Part shown: positions 31,894-40,266 of the stretch, in pieces | Layout: the number at the start of each line of letters is the position of its first letter | Position numbering within the stretch: position 1 is the first letter of the stretch | Assembly (NCBI GenBank): GCA_036310845.1 | Contig: JAXJRB010000081.1 | Coordinates: 1 to 53,064 of the forward strand | Length of the DNA: 53,064 nt | Source of the DNA: COE1 sp036310845 | GTDB lineage: Bacteria; Bacillota; Clostridia; Lachnospirales; Lachnospiraceae | Direction of reading: 5' to 3' | Notes under the pieces: model-generated | Database searches by the model: none | Seen by the model: only the letters and a program-made list of their open reading frames with translations | What the model was told of the DNA's origin: nothing | Position numbers and translations under genes: made by a program

Positions 31894-34434
31894 TTATTCC
31901 TCTGTTGGTTCAATCACATCTTCCATGACTTCTTCCGAAACTACATTTTCTGCTGCTTCGTCTACATCATCATATTCCTGTGTTCCATCAGAAATCTTTT
32001 CACGTACTTTCGCAATCTTAGCTACTGTAACACCATCATCAAGATTAATCATCTTTACACCGGAAGTATTACGTCCAATCATGGAAATTCCGCCCATGCC
32101 AATTTGGATAATAACACCTTCTGTCGTAATCATCATAATCTCATTTTCATCCGTAACAGCCTTAACACCTACAACATTTCCTGTCTTTTCGGTAATCTTG
32201 TAGCACTTAACACCCTTACCGCCACGTTTCTGTACCGTAAACTCATCAAGCTCAGTTCTCTTACCCATACCCTTTTCCGATACGATTAAGAGCGAATCTC
32301 CCTGTGTATCAATCTGCATGCCGACAATCTCATCGCCATCATCTAAGTTCATACCAATAACACCCATTGCAGTTCTACCCATTGCACGGACATCCGTTTC
32401 TTTAAAGCGAATGCACATACCGTACTTGGTAATTAAGAAGATTTCACTATTCTTAGAAGTCGTCTTAACTTCAATTAATTCATCATCTTCACGTAAATGG
32501 ATAGCTGCAAGTCCTGTCTTTCTGACATTCATGAATTCCATAATAGGAGTCTTCTTAGCAATACCATTCTTTGTAATCATAAAGAGATTCTTGCCTTCTT
32601 CATAACTTGTAATTGGAATCATAGCAGAAATCTTTTCACCAGGATTAAGCTGTAAGAGATTTACAATAGCAGTACCTCTTGCTGTTCTGCTTGCTTCTGG
32701 AATTTCGTATGCCTTCAAACGATATACTCGTCCCATATTGGTAAAGAACATGAGATAATTATGAGTATTGGTCATCAATAAATCTTCTATGTAATCATCT
32801 TCAATTGTTGACATTCCCTTAATTCCACGACCACCACGATTCTGTGTCTTGAAATTATCAACGGTCATTCTCTTGATATAACCAAGACTTGTCATAGCAA
32901 TAACAGTATTTCCACGAGGAATTAAGTCCTCATCTTCAATATCATCCTCATCATAGCCAAACTGCGTTCTTCTATCATCACCAAATTTTTCAATAATCTG
33001 AAGGATTTCTGTTCGTATTACTCCAAGTAAGATTTTTTTATCACCAAGAATAGCCTTATATTCTTCAATTTTCTTTAAGAGCTCTGCATGCTCCTGCTCA
33101 AGCTTTTCTCTTTCCAATCCGGTAAGAGCTCGTAGACGCATATCTACAATCGCCTGTGCCTGTACTTCTGTCAGACCAAATCTTTCGATTAAGCGCTCTT
33201 TTGCTTCTGCAGTATTCGCACTGCTTCTGATAATACTAATAACCTCATCAATATTATCAAGCGCAATTAATAAGCCTTGTAAAATATGATCTCTTTCTTC
33301 AGCCTTATTTAAATCATACTGTGTTCTTCTGGTAACAACTTCTTCCTGATGTAACAGGTAATTACCAAGAATATCCTTCAGATTCATAACCTTAGGCTCA
33401 CCATTTACCAAAGCAAGCATAATCACACCAAAGGTATCCTGAATCTGTGTATGCTTATAAAGTTGATTTAAAATAACATTGGCATTTGCATCCTTACGAA
33501 GTTCGATAACGATACGCATACCTTCTCTATTGGTCTCATCACGAAGATCTGTGATTCCATCAATTCTCTTTTCTTTTACAAGATCAGCAATCTTTTCGAT
33601 TAATCTTGCCTTATTTACCATATATGGAAGCTCGGTAACGATAATTCTACTCTTACCGTTTGGCATCGTTTCAATATTGGTTACACCACGAACCTTAATC
33701 TTACCACGACCGGTACGATACGCTTCTTCAGCACCTCTGGTACCAAGAATAATACCACCTGTTGGGAAATCAGGTCCCTTTACAATTGGCAATAATTCTT
33801 CTACATCTGTCTCTCGATCCTCTAATACCTTGTTATCAATAATCTTAACAACAGCACTTACTACTTCCTTAAGATTATGAGGTGGAATATTCGTAGCCAT
33901 ACCTACTGCAATACCGGTTGTACCATTTACCAAAAGATTTGGATAGCGGCTTGGTAATACAGTTGGTTCCTTTTCTGTTTCATCGAAGTTTGGTGCAAAA
34001 TCAACGGTATTTTTATTAATATCCGCAAGAAGCTCCATTGAAATCTTGCTTAATCTTGCTTCTGTGTATCGCATAGCAGCTGCGCCGTCACCATCAACAG
34101 AACCAAAGTTTCCATGTCCATCAATCAATGGATAACGGAAGCTCCATTCCTGCGCCATATTTACTAATGCACCATAGATTGAACTATCACCATGAGGGTG
34201 ATACTTACCCATGGTATCACCGACGATACGGGCACTCTTTCTGTGTGGCTTATCCGGACCGTTGTTCAACTCTATCATGGAGTATAAAACTCTTCTTTGT
34301 ACGGGTTTTAAACCATCTCTTACATCCGGCAATGCACGAGAAGCAATAACACTCATAGCATAGTCGATATAGGAACTTTCCATGGTTTTCTGTAAATCGA
34401 CATCTTGTATTTTGTCGAATATTCTATCATCCAT
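31894..34434 (-). CDS. gyrA: DNA gyrase subunit A
   Basis: GyrA is the DNA-cutting half of gyrase (A2B2), which adds negative supercoils. I start at 34434 (MDDRIFDKIQDVDLQ), the usual GyrA N-terminus, rather than at an upstream ATG; the protein has 846 residues. YIDYAMSVIASRALPDVRDG is present, and the catalytic Tyr is in AAMRYTEARL near residue 121. The C-terminal six-bladed DNA-wrapping domain carries the GyrA box QNRGGRG. In HPHGDSSIYG the position matching E. coli Ser83 is Ser, and that matching Asp87 is Gly. It is downstream of gyrB across 215 bases with several hairpins. Confidence 0.97.
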   Translation of the reverse strand: MDDRIFDKIQDVDLQKTMESSYIDYAMSVIASRALPDVRDGLKPVQRRVLYSMIELNNGPDKPHRKSARIVGDTMGKYHPHGDSSIYGALVNMAQEWSFRYPLIDGHGNFGSVDGDGAAAMRYTEARLSKISMELLADINKNTVDFAPNFDETEKEPTVLPSRYPNLLVNGTTGIAVGMATNIPPHNLKEVVSAVVKIIDNKVLEDRETDVEELLPIVKGPDFPTGGIILGTRGAEEAYRTGRGKIKVRGVTNIETMPNGKSRIIVTELPYMVNKARLIEKIADLVKEKRIDGITDLRDETNREGMRIVIELRKDANANVILNQLYKHTQIQDTFGVIMLALVNGEPKVMNLKDILGNYLLHQEEVVTRRTQYDLNKAEERDHILQGLLIALDNIDEVISIIRSSANTAEAKERLIERFGLTEVQAQAIVDMRLRALTGLEREKLEQEHAELLKKIEEYKAILGDKKILLGVIRTEILQIIEKFGDDRRTQFGYDEDDIEDEDLIPRGNTVIAMTSLGYIKRMTVDNFKTQNRGGRGIKGMSTIEDDYIEDLLMTNTHNYLMFFTNMGRVYRLKAYEIPEASRTARGTAIVNLLQLNPGEKISAMIPITSYEEGKNLFMITKNGIAKKTPIMEFMNVRKTGLAAIHLREDDELIEVKTTSKNSEIFLITKYGMCIRFKETDVRAMGRTAMGVIGMNLDDGDEIVGMQIDTQGDSLLIVSEKGMGKRTELDEFTVQKRGGKGVKCYKITEKTGNVVGVKAVTDENEIMMITTEGVIIQIGMGGISMIGRNTSGVKMINLDDGVTVAKIAKVREKISDGTQEYDDVDEAAENVVSEEVMEDVIEPTEE

Positions 34435-34649
34435 TAAACTTTTCCATGCCTTTCTTTTTTCTCTTATATCTTTAGCGAATTTGTGCCTTTGCACAAATTT
34501 GCAAAATGAAAAATTCTATTTTTCATTTTGACATCTCGATTTCGTTTCACTTCATCTCGATGAGGCTAAGCGTCTTATATTTGAATTGAAAAATAGCCTT
34601 ATACAAGCAAGCTTGTAACGTCTCTTTTTCAATCCAAATGCAATTCTCG
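34435..34649. other. gyrB-gyrA spacer with three hairpins
   Basis: GCGAATTTGTGC-CTTT-GCACAAATTTGC (34475-34502) is a perfect stem of 12. AAAATGAAAAA pairs with TTTTTCATTTT at 34503-34529. A longer interrupted hairpin at 34581-34637 joins TTGAATTGAAAAA-type arms around a TACAAGC/GCTTGTA inner stem. Two direct ATCTCGAT copies lie near 34532 and 34553. No gene fits. They would lie in the gyrB-gyrA transcript. Confidence 0.7.
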
Positions 34650-36569
34650 TTAGATATCCAAGTTTTTAACAAACTTTGCATTCGCTTCGATAAATTCACG
34701 TCTTGGCTCTACCTTATCACCCATAAGAGTAGTAAAGGTTAAATCTATCTCCGATTCTGCTTCTTCGTTCATTGATACACGAAGAAGTACACGCTTTTCA
34801 GGGTCCATAGTGGTATCCCAGAGCTGATCTGCATCCATCTCTCCAAGTCCTTTATAACGCTGAATCTTATTGTTCTGGTCACGTCCAACTTCTTCGAGAA
34901 TCTTAGCAAGCTCTTCATCTGAGTATGCATACCATACTTTTTTATTCTTTTCAAGCTTGTATAAAGGTGGCTGTGCCAGATATACATGTCCCTGCTTTAT
35001 TAATTCCGGCATAAAACGATACAGGAAGGTAAGCATCAATGTTGCAATATGTGCACCATCAACGTCGGCATCGGTCATGATAATAATTTTGTTATAACGA
35101 AGCTTGGAAATATCAAAATCATCATGAATTCCAGTACCAAATGCAGTAATCATTGCTTTGATTTCCGCATTACTATAAATTTTATCAAGTCTTGCCTTTT
35201 CTACATTCAAAATCTTACCGCGAAGTGGAAGAATTGCCTGTGTTGCACGGCTTCTTGCGGTCTTTGCACTACCACCCGCACTATCTCCCTCTACGATGAA
35301 AATTTCACAGTTCTTAGGATCTTTATCAGAACAATCAGCAAGCTTTCCAGGAAGTGCCATTCCTTCTAAGGCAGTTTTTCTTCTTGTTAAATCTCTTGCT
35401 TTTCTAGCTGCTTCTCTTGCTCTTTGTGCAAGAATAGATTTTTCACAAATCGTCTTTGCTACTGTTGGATTTTGCTCTAAGTAATAAGTAAGCTGTTCAC
35501 TTACAATACTGTCTACAGCACCTCTTGCTTCTGAATTTCCAAGCTTTTGCTTTGTCTGTCCCTCAAACTGAGGATCTTCAATCTTGATAGAAACAATGGC
35601 TGTCAGACCTTCTCTAATATCATCACCACTTAAATTTGGCTCATTTTCTTTTAAAAGCTTAAAGTTTCTTGCATAATCATTAAAAGTTTTTGTAATTGCA
35701 TTACGGAAACCTGCAAGATGTGTACCACCCTCCGGTGTATTGATATTATTAACAAAGCTGTATGCACTTTCTGTATAAGAATCATTGTGCTGCATAGCAA
35801 CTTCTACATAAACATTATCTTTTTTTCCTTCAAAATATAAAACATCTTCATATAATGCAGTCTTACTCTTATTCAGATAAGATACGAATTCTCTGATACC
35901 ACCTTCATAGTGGAAGGTTTTCTCAATAGCACCATCTTCTGGTCTTAAATCACGAAGAACAATTTTTAAATTCTTCGTTAAAAATGCCATTTCACGAAGA
36001 CGCTGCTTTAAGACATTATAATCATATACCGTTTCTTCAAAAATGGTATCATCCGGTAAGAATGTAACCTTTGTTCCTGTCTTTTCAATTGGACATTCTC
36101 CAACCACCTTTAATGGATAGCATACATGTCCTCTTTCATAACGCTGCTTATGTACTTTTCCACCACTACAAATCTCAACTTCAAGCCAGTTAGAAAGGGC
36201 GTTTACAACAGATGCACCTACACCATGAAGACCACCGGATACCTTGTATCCTCCACCTCCAAACTTTCCACCTGCATGAAGAATGGTAAATACAACCTCA
36301 ACAGCAGGAATTCCAGCCTTTTGATTAATTCCAACCGGAATACCACGACCGTTATCAATAACCGTAATGGAATTATCCGGATTAATTGTTACATCAATCG
36401 TATCACAATAGCCACCAAGAGCCTCATCTACTGCATTGTCTACGATTTCATATACCAGATGATGCAGTCCTCTTGAGGATGTACTTCCAATATACATACC
36501 CGGTCTTTTTCTTACCGCCTCAAGACCTTCCAAAATCTGTATTTGATCTGCTCCGTATTCAGCACTCAT
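34650..36569 (-). CDS. gyrB: DNA gyrase subunit B
   Basis: GyrB is the ATPase half of gyrase. The 639-residue protein starts YGADQIQILEGLEAVRKRPG and has the GHKL ATP site (EIVDNAVDEALGGY, VIDNGRGIPVG, HAGGKFGGGGYKVSGGLHGV). The TOPRIM acidic residues are in VEGDSAGGSAK and IIIMTDADVDGAHI, and the C-terminal QRYKGLGEMD is present. The length is normal. It lies 12 bases past the recF stop, in the conserved recF-gyrB-gyrA order, on the leading strand from oriC. Confidence 0.97.
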   Translation of the reverse strand: MSAEYGADQIQILEGLEAVRKRPGMYIGSTSSRGLHHLVYEIVDNAVDEALGGYCDTIDVTINPDNSITVIDNGRGIPVGINQKAGIPAVEVVFTILHAGGKFGGGGYKVSGGLHGVGASVVNALSNWLEVEICSGGKVHKQRYERGHVCYPLKVVGECPIEKTGTKVTFLPDDTIFEETVYDYNVLKQRLREMAFLTKNLKIVLRDLRPEDGAIEKTFHYEGGIREFVSYLNKSKTALYEDVLYFEGKKDNVYVEVAMQHNDSYTESAYSFVNNINTPEGGTHLAGFRNAITKTFNDYARNFKLLKENEPNLSGDDIREGLTAIVSIKIEDPQFEGQTKQKLGNSEARGAVDSIVSEQLTYYLEQNPTVAKTICEKSILAQRAREAARKARDLTRRKTALEGMALPGKLADCSDKDPKNCEIFIVEGDSAGGSAKTARSRATQAILPLRGKILNVEKARLDKIYSNAEIKAMITAFGTGIHDDFDISKLRYNKIIIMTDADVDGAHIATLMLTFLYRFMPELIKQGHVYLAQPPLYKLEKNKKVWYAYSDEELAKILEEVGRDQNNKIQRYKGLGEMDADQLWDTTMDPEKRVLLRVSMNEEAESEIDLTFTTLMGDKVEPRREFIEANAKFVKNLDI

Positions 36570-36581
36570 TACACTAACCTC

Positions 36582-37703
36582 CTAGTTTTCCTGTGTTACC
36601 GTTGCATTTGAAACCTTAAAAATACGATTAATCTCAAAACGGTTATTCACAAATTCCTCCAACCCGGTACAGGTGATGATTGTCTGAATACCACCAATAC
36701 TGTTGAGTAAATAATTCTGTCTATTACTATCAAGCTCAGAGAGAACATCATCCAAAAGCAATAATGGAGTGTCTTTCGTAAGCTTTTTCACTAATTCAAT
36801 CTCCGATAACTTTAGAGAAAGCGCCGCCGTTCTCTGCTGTCCCTGAGAACCAAATTTTCGTATATCAACTGCTTCGAATCTTTCTGTCTCATTTTCCGGA
36901 TCTACTTTTCTAACCATAAAAGAAAAATCATCTCTGTGCGGACCAACATTTGTCATTTTATGCTTAATATCACGATCTTGAGAAAGTGCAAGACTTCTCT
37001 CATAATCCTCCATCAAAACATCCGGTTCATAAACAATCTCAAGCTCTTCTCTGCCACCTGACAATTTCTTATGAATATCAAAAATAATTTCATTTAGCTG
37101 CTTAACAAATGCAATACGTCTCTCAATGATCTTACTTCCATAAGAAACCAACTGTGAATCCCAGATAGATAAGGTTTCCCTTAATCCAGGCTGAAAATAT
37201 AAGTCTTTTAATAACTTATTCCTCTGATTCACAATTTTATTATAATTATTCAAATTATAAAGATAAAAGCTGTCAAGCTGACATAGCTCCATATCTACGA
37301 ATCTTCTACGCTCTGCCGGACCATTTTTGATAATGGATAAATCTTCCGGTGAGAAAAAAACAATATTTAAAAGACCAAGTAATTCCGCTGCCTTCTTAAT
37401 CTTCTGACCATTGATGGCAATTCCTTTGGATTTACTCTTTCTCAAATGCATATCAACCCGGTTTTCTAAACCGTCTTTTACGACATAGGTTCTGATATGT
37501 GCTTCATTTGCCTTAAAATTGACAACATCCTTGTCCTTACTTCCTTTATGGGACTTGGTTGTTGCAGACAAATAAATTGCTTCAAGAATATTGGTTTTTC
37601 CCTGTGCATTATCTCCGTATAAAATGTTCGTACCTGAATCAAAAGACATCGATAACGAATCATAGTTCCTGAAATTCTCAAGTTCCAGTGACTTAATAAT
37701 CAT
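36582..37703 (-). CDS. recF: DNA recombination and repair protein RecF
   Basis: RecF is an SMC-like ATPase that helps load RecA at single-stranded gaps in the RecFOR pathway. The 373-residue protein has the N-terminal ELENFRNYDSL, Walker A GDNAQGKTNILEAI, signature FGSQGQQRTAALSLKLSE and Walker B LLLLDDVLSELD. All are intact. It lies between the S4 protein gene (19 bases) and gyrB (12 bases), probably in one transcript. Confidence 0.97.
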   Translation of the reverse strand: MIIKSLELENFRNYDSLSMSFDSGTNILYGDNAQGKTNILEAIYLSATTKSHKGSKDKDVVNFKANEAHIRTYVVKDGLENRVDMHLRKSKSKGIAINGQKIKKAAELLGLLNIVFFSPEDLSIIKNGPAERRRFVDMELCQLDSFYLYNLNNYNKIVNQRNKLLKDLYFQPGLRETLSIWDSQLVSYGSKIIERRIAFVKQLNEIIFDIHKKLSGGREELEIVYEPDVLMEDYERSLALSQDRDIKHKMTNVGPHRDDFSFMVRKVDPENETERFEAVDIRKFGSQGQQRTAALSLKLSEIELVKKLTKDTPLLLLDDVLSELDSNRQNYLLNSIGGIQTIITCTGLEEFVNNRFEINRIFKVSNATVTQEN

Positions 37704-37722
37704 GATGTTACTTTCACTCTTC

Positions 37723-37935
37723 CTATCTAGATCTTACAACAAAGGTATTCCCTTCAAAGCTTACCTCGTCTCCATCGACTAACTTCTTACCTCTCATGGT
37801 ACATACTTCACCATTTACTTTTACAAGTCCGTCCTGAACTACGAACTTTGCATCTACGCCAGAGGCTACCAGATTTGCAAGCTTTAATGCCTGACCTAAT
37901 TTAATAAATTCGTCTTTAATAAATACTTCTTCCAT
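37723..37935 (-). CDS. yaaA: S4-domain RNA-binding protein YaaA
   Basis: The 70-residue protein is a single S4 domain: IKLGQALKLANLVASGVDAK, LVKVNGEVCTMRGKKLVDGD and EVSFEGNTF. In Firmicutes this gene (yaaA/rlbA) sits between dnaN and recF, as here apart from two inserted genes. It is thought to act in ribosome assembly. The basic face of the S4 fold would bind RNA. Confidence 0.9.
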   Translation of the reverse strand: MEEVFIKDEFIKLGQALKLANLVASGVDAKFVVQDGLVKVNGEVCTMRGKKLVDGDEVSFEGNTFVVRSR

Positions 37936-38103
37936 CTTAAATCCTTTACATTTACATGAATTTTATTAAATGGGCGTACTTTCCCTATTATTTTAAATAT
38001 ATTTATATTACCATTTTTTTATTAGTTATGTCAATTTATATAAAAGTTTTTATGTATCTTAACAACTTGTCAGGTTACATCTATTATATCTTTAAATAAA
38101 AGA

Positions 38104-38131
38104 AAAGACATGTGATTAAAAGCCACATGTC
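38104..38131 (-). terminator. Terminator of the 86-residue protein gene
   Basis: GACATGTG and CACATGTC arms (38107-38114 and 38124-38131) flank a nine-base loop, followed on the minus strand by TTTTCTTTTATTT. It lies 17 bases past the stop at 38148. Confidence 0.75.
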
Positions 38132-38147
38132 CTTACTAATATAACAC

Positions 38148-38408
38148 TTATACATTTTTTATATAACCAACAATAGCAGTAATATTTTTGTTTTTCATTA
38201 CATATGCTACTTTTTTGTTATCTCTTGTCAACAAATAACTTGCTTCTTTCATATAATTTGGTACGTTTATAGGTATTTCAAAATTAATTTCATAATCTCC
38301 TTTTTCTACTTCACCACTTAATTTACTAAGTACATTATCTTCTATTTCTCGCAGATTAATAGTATTTCGATTACCATAGCCAAATATATCTGTTACTTTA
38401 TATCCCAT
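38148..38408 (-). CDS. Small protein of unknown function
   Basis: I do not recognise this 86-residue protein. It has a short N-terminal part (VTDIFGYGNRNTINLREIED), then IPINVPNYMKEASYLLTRDN and a basic end, KVAYVMKNKNITAIVGYIKN. No membrane segment or signal peptide is seen. An AAAGG site precedes the ATG by about nine bases. It has terminators before and after it, so it is probably its own unit, inserted with mazG into the usual dnaN-yaaA gap. Base use is slightly more AT-rich than in the neighbours. Confidence 0.65.
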   Translation of the reverse strand: MGYKVTDIFGYGNRNTINLREIEDNVLSKLSGEVEKGDYEINFEIPINVPNYMKEASYLLTRDNKKVAYVMKNKNITAIVGYIKNV

Positions 38409-38442
38409 TATTTTTTACCTTTCTTTTTTATAGTACTAACAC

Positions 38443-38476
38443 AAAAAGTGTAAGTCTTTTTTGACCTACACTTTTT
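38443..38476 (-). terminator. Terminator of the dnaN-mazG unit
   Basis: AAAAGTGTAAGTC pairs with GACCTACACTTTT, with one G-U pair, and a T-run follows on the minus strand. It is 16 bases past the mazG stop. Confidence 0.75.
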
Positions 38477-38491
38477 TAATTAAGCATACAT

Positions 38492-38821
38492 TTATTCTTT
38501 TACGCGCCCAATTGATTTTTGCACTTTAAATCCTTCCGGATAACGTTTCTTTAACTTTTCAATATTTTTACTTAACACCTCTTCCAAGGTCACATCAAGA
38601 GCCGTTGCTGTTTCCGCAAGATACCATGCAACATCTCCTAATTCCTTGATTAAGTGTTCCCTGTCAAGCTCATGACCTTGCGCCAGATGCTTTTTTACGA
38701 TATCAATTGCTTCACCGGATTCACCGCATAGTCCCATAACCCCATTGATTAGCACATCCTTTTTATCAAGCTTCGGGTTCAATGTGGTCATAGCCAGTTT
38801 CTGGTATTCATTAATGGTCAT
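38492..38821 (-). CDS. mazG: MazG-like nucleotide pyrophosphohydrolase
   Basis: MazG-type enzymes hydrolyse nucleoside triphosphates, often non-canonical ones, to monophosphates. The 109-residue protein is a single-domain form. Its metal site is LCGESGEAIDIVKKH with two Glu residues, then HLIKELGDVAWYLAETATAL with Glu and Asp, matching the E-x2-E...E-x2-D pattern. It starts five bases past the dnaN stop, so translation is probably coupled to the sliding clamp gene. This gene does not usually lie between dnaN and yaaA. Confidence 0.85.
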   Translation of the reverse strand: MTINEYQKLAMTTLNPKLDKKDVLINGVMGLCGESGEAIDIVKKHLAQGHELDREHLIKELGDVAWYLAETATALDVTLEEVLSKNIEKLKKRYPEGFKVQKSIGRVKE

Positions 38822-38826
38822 AATGA

Positions 38827-39936
38827 TTATCCTACAGTACTAAAAGTAACCGGCAAGATCAGATAGATATAATTTTCCTGCTCATCCTTGATAAAGCAAG
38901 GAGCCTTTGGATTTAAAAGTTTAATCTCTACTTCTTCATCTTCGATAACCTTTAATGCATCGATTAAGAACTTAGGATCAAAGCCAATCATTAAATCCTT
39001 ACCGCTCTTTATAATATCCATCTCTTCATCAAGACTACCGACGATGGAATTCATCTTAAGCTCCATCACGTCATCCTTGATATCAAGAATAATCGGCTTC
39101 TTATCGCCTTCCTTTACAAGAAGTGTAGAACGGTCAATACAGCTCTGGAATTCGCGCTTATTAACCTTAACCTTTGTCTCATAATCTGCAGAAAGAATAT
39201 TATCAATCTTTAAATACTCTCCTTCGATTAAACGAGATACTACGGTAGTATTATCAAATTCAAATAAAATGTGCTTATCAGTAAAGAAAATATTTACATC
39301 CTTATCTGCATCACCAGGAAGAATCTTACTGATTTCATTTAAAGTCTTACCAGGTACAATCACCTTCTTGTTTCCGTAATCATTCTTTAATTCAATCTTT
39401 CTTAAAGAAATACGAAGTCCATCAGAAGAAACAACCTTTAAAACATTTTCGTTAATTTCAAATAATTCACCGGTAAGAATTTTATTGGTAAAATTATCTG
39501 CAATGGAAAAACTGGTCTGTCTAATTACTTCTTTTAATGTAAACTGGGTAAGAAGTATAGAATCAGATTTTTCAATCTGTGGTAATGCAGAGAAATCCTC
39601 TCCAGACTTACCTATAATATTATACTTTGCTTTTTCACAAGTAATAATTGCTTTATAACTAGGATCTGTTTCAATTGTTACATCATTATCTGGTAGCTTT
39701 CTTACCATTTCTAAGAAAATCTTAGCGTCTAATGCAATAATTCCTTTTTCTATAATCTCACCATCAATAACCGTTTCAATACCAAGCTCCATATCGTTAG
39801 CAGTTAATGTAATCTGTCCTTTAGAAGCATCAATTAAAATACATTCTAATATAGACATGGTTGTTTTACTTGGTACCGCCTTGGAAACAGTGTTAACACC
39901 ATTCAGAAGGTTTGATTTTGAACATATGATTTTCAT
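38827..39936 (-). CDS. dnaN: DNA polymerase III beta subunit (sliding clamp)
   Basis: The clamp encircles DNA and tethers the replicative polymerase. I start at 39936 (MKIICSKSNLLNGVN), eight bases after AAGGGAG, which gives 369 residues, the usual length. Three repeated clamp domains can be followed, with ILECILIDA and GQITLTANDMELG in the first and the C-terminal ENYIYLILPVTFS. It lies downstream of dnaA across a 330-bp gap that holds the origin unwinding module and is followed closely by mazG. Confidence 0.97.
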   Translation of the reverse strand: MKIICSKSNLLNGVNTVSKAVPSKTTMSILECILIDASKGQITLTANDMELGIETVIDGEIIEKGIIALDAKIFLEMVRKLPDNDVTIETDPSYKAIITCEKAKYNIIGKSGEDFSALPQIEKSDSILLTQFTLKEVIRQTSFSIADNFTNKILTGELFEINENVLKVVSSDGLRISLRKIELKNDYGNKKVIVPGKTLNEISKILPGDADKDVNIFFTDKHILFEFDNTTVVSRLIEGEYLKIDNILSADYETKVKVNKREFQSCIDRSTLLVKEGDKKPIILDIKDDVMELKMNSIVGSLDEEMDIIKSGKDLMIGFDPKFLIDALKVIEDEEVEIKLLNPKAPCFIKDEQENYIYLILPVTFSTVG

Positions 39937-39982
39937 GTGTATAACTCCCTTCACTGAAAAATTGAAAAATAAAGTCTGCTGA

Positions 39983-40046
39983 AATGTATATATAAATAAA
40001 TATATATTAGTAATATTAGTATTAAGGGCTGTGGAAATGTGAATAA
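39983..40046. other. oriC unwinding module (BUS-like): DnaA boxes, GC cluster, DnaA-trios, AT tract
   Basis: In the dnaA-to-dnaN direction (minus strand) the order is TTATTCACA (40038-40046), ATTTCCACA (40030-40038), the GC cluster GCCC (40026-40029), then seven triplets TTA ATA CTA ATA TTA CTA ATA (40005-40025), then an almost pure A/T tract to 39983. B. subtilis has two boxes, a GC cluster, [C/T/A]TA trios and a DUE in the same order. DnaA filaments would open DNA here. The match is by position and motif, not proven. Confidence 0.85.
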
Positions 40047-40091
40047 CCTTAAGAATGCTTCTAAATACAAGAAAACAAACCTTGAGATTTA

Positions 40092-40236
40092 TGTGGAAAT
40101 CATTCTGATAAAATCAAAAGTTATTCATATTGATTCACAATGTATTTTTTAGTCGAAAAAAATATCTTTATGTGGAAAACTTTCTTTTCACAGGAAATTT
40201 AAAGTTATCCACATAAATTAAACATGCTTACCCACA
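40092..40236. promoter_or_regulatory. DnaA-box cluster between dnaN and dnaA
   Basis: Boxes read TGTGGAAAT (40092-40100), TGTGGAAAA (40171-40179), the perfect TTATCCACA (40205-40213) and TTACCCACA with one mismatch (40228-40236). They lie between the dnaA stop and the unwinding module. The rest of the 330-bp gap is AT-rich. Confidence 0.75.
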
Positions 40237-40266
40237 ATAAAAAATACTTTTCATAAGAAGAATAAA

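Noticed and set aside
34435..34494. Upstream start for gyrA at 34494
   Set aside because: The extra residues do not match GyrA, overlap the hairpin at 34475-34502, and the family start MDDRIFDKIQ is at 34434.
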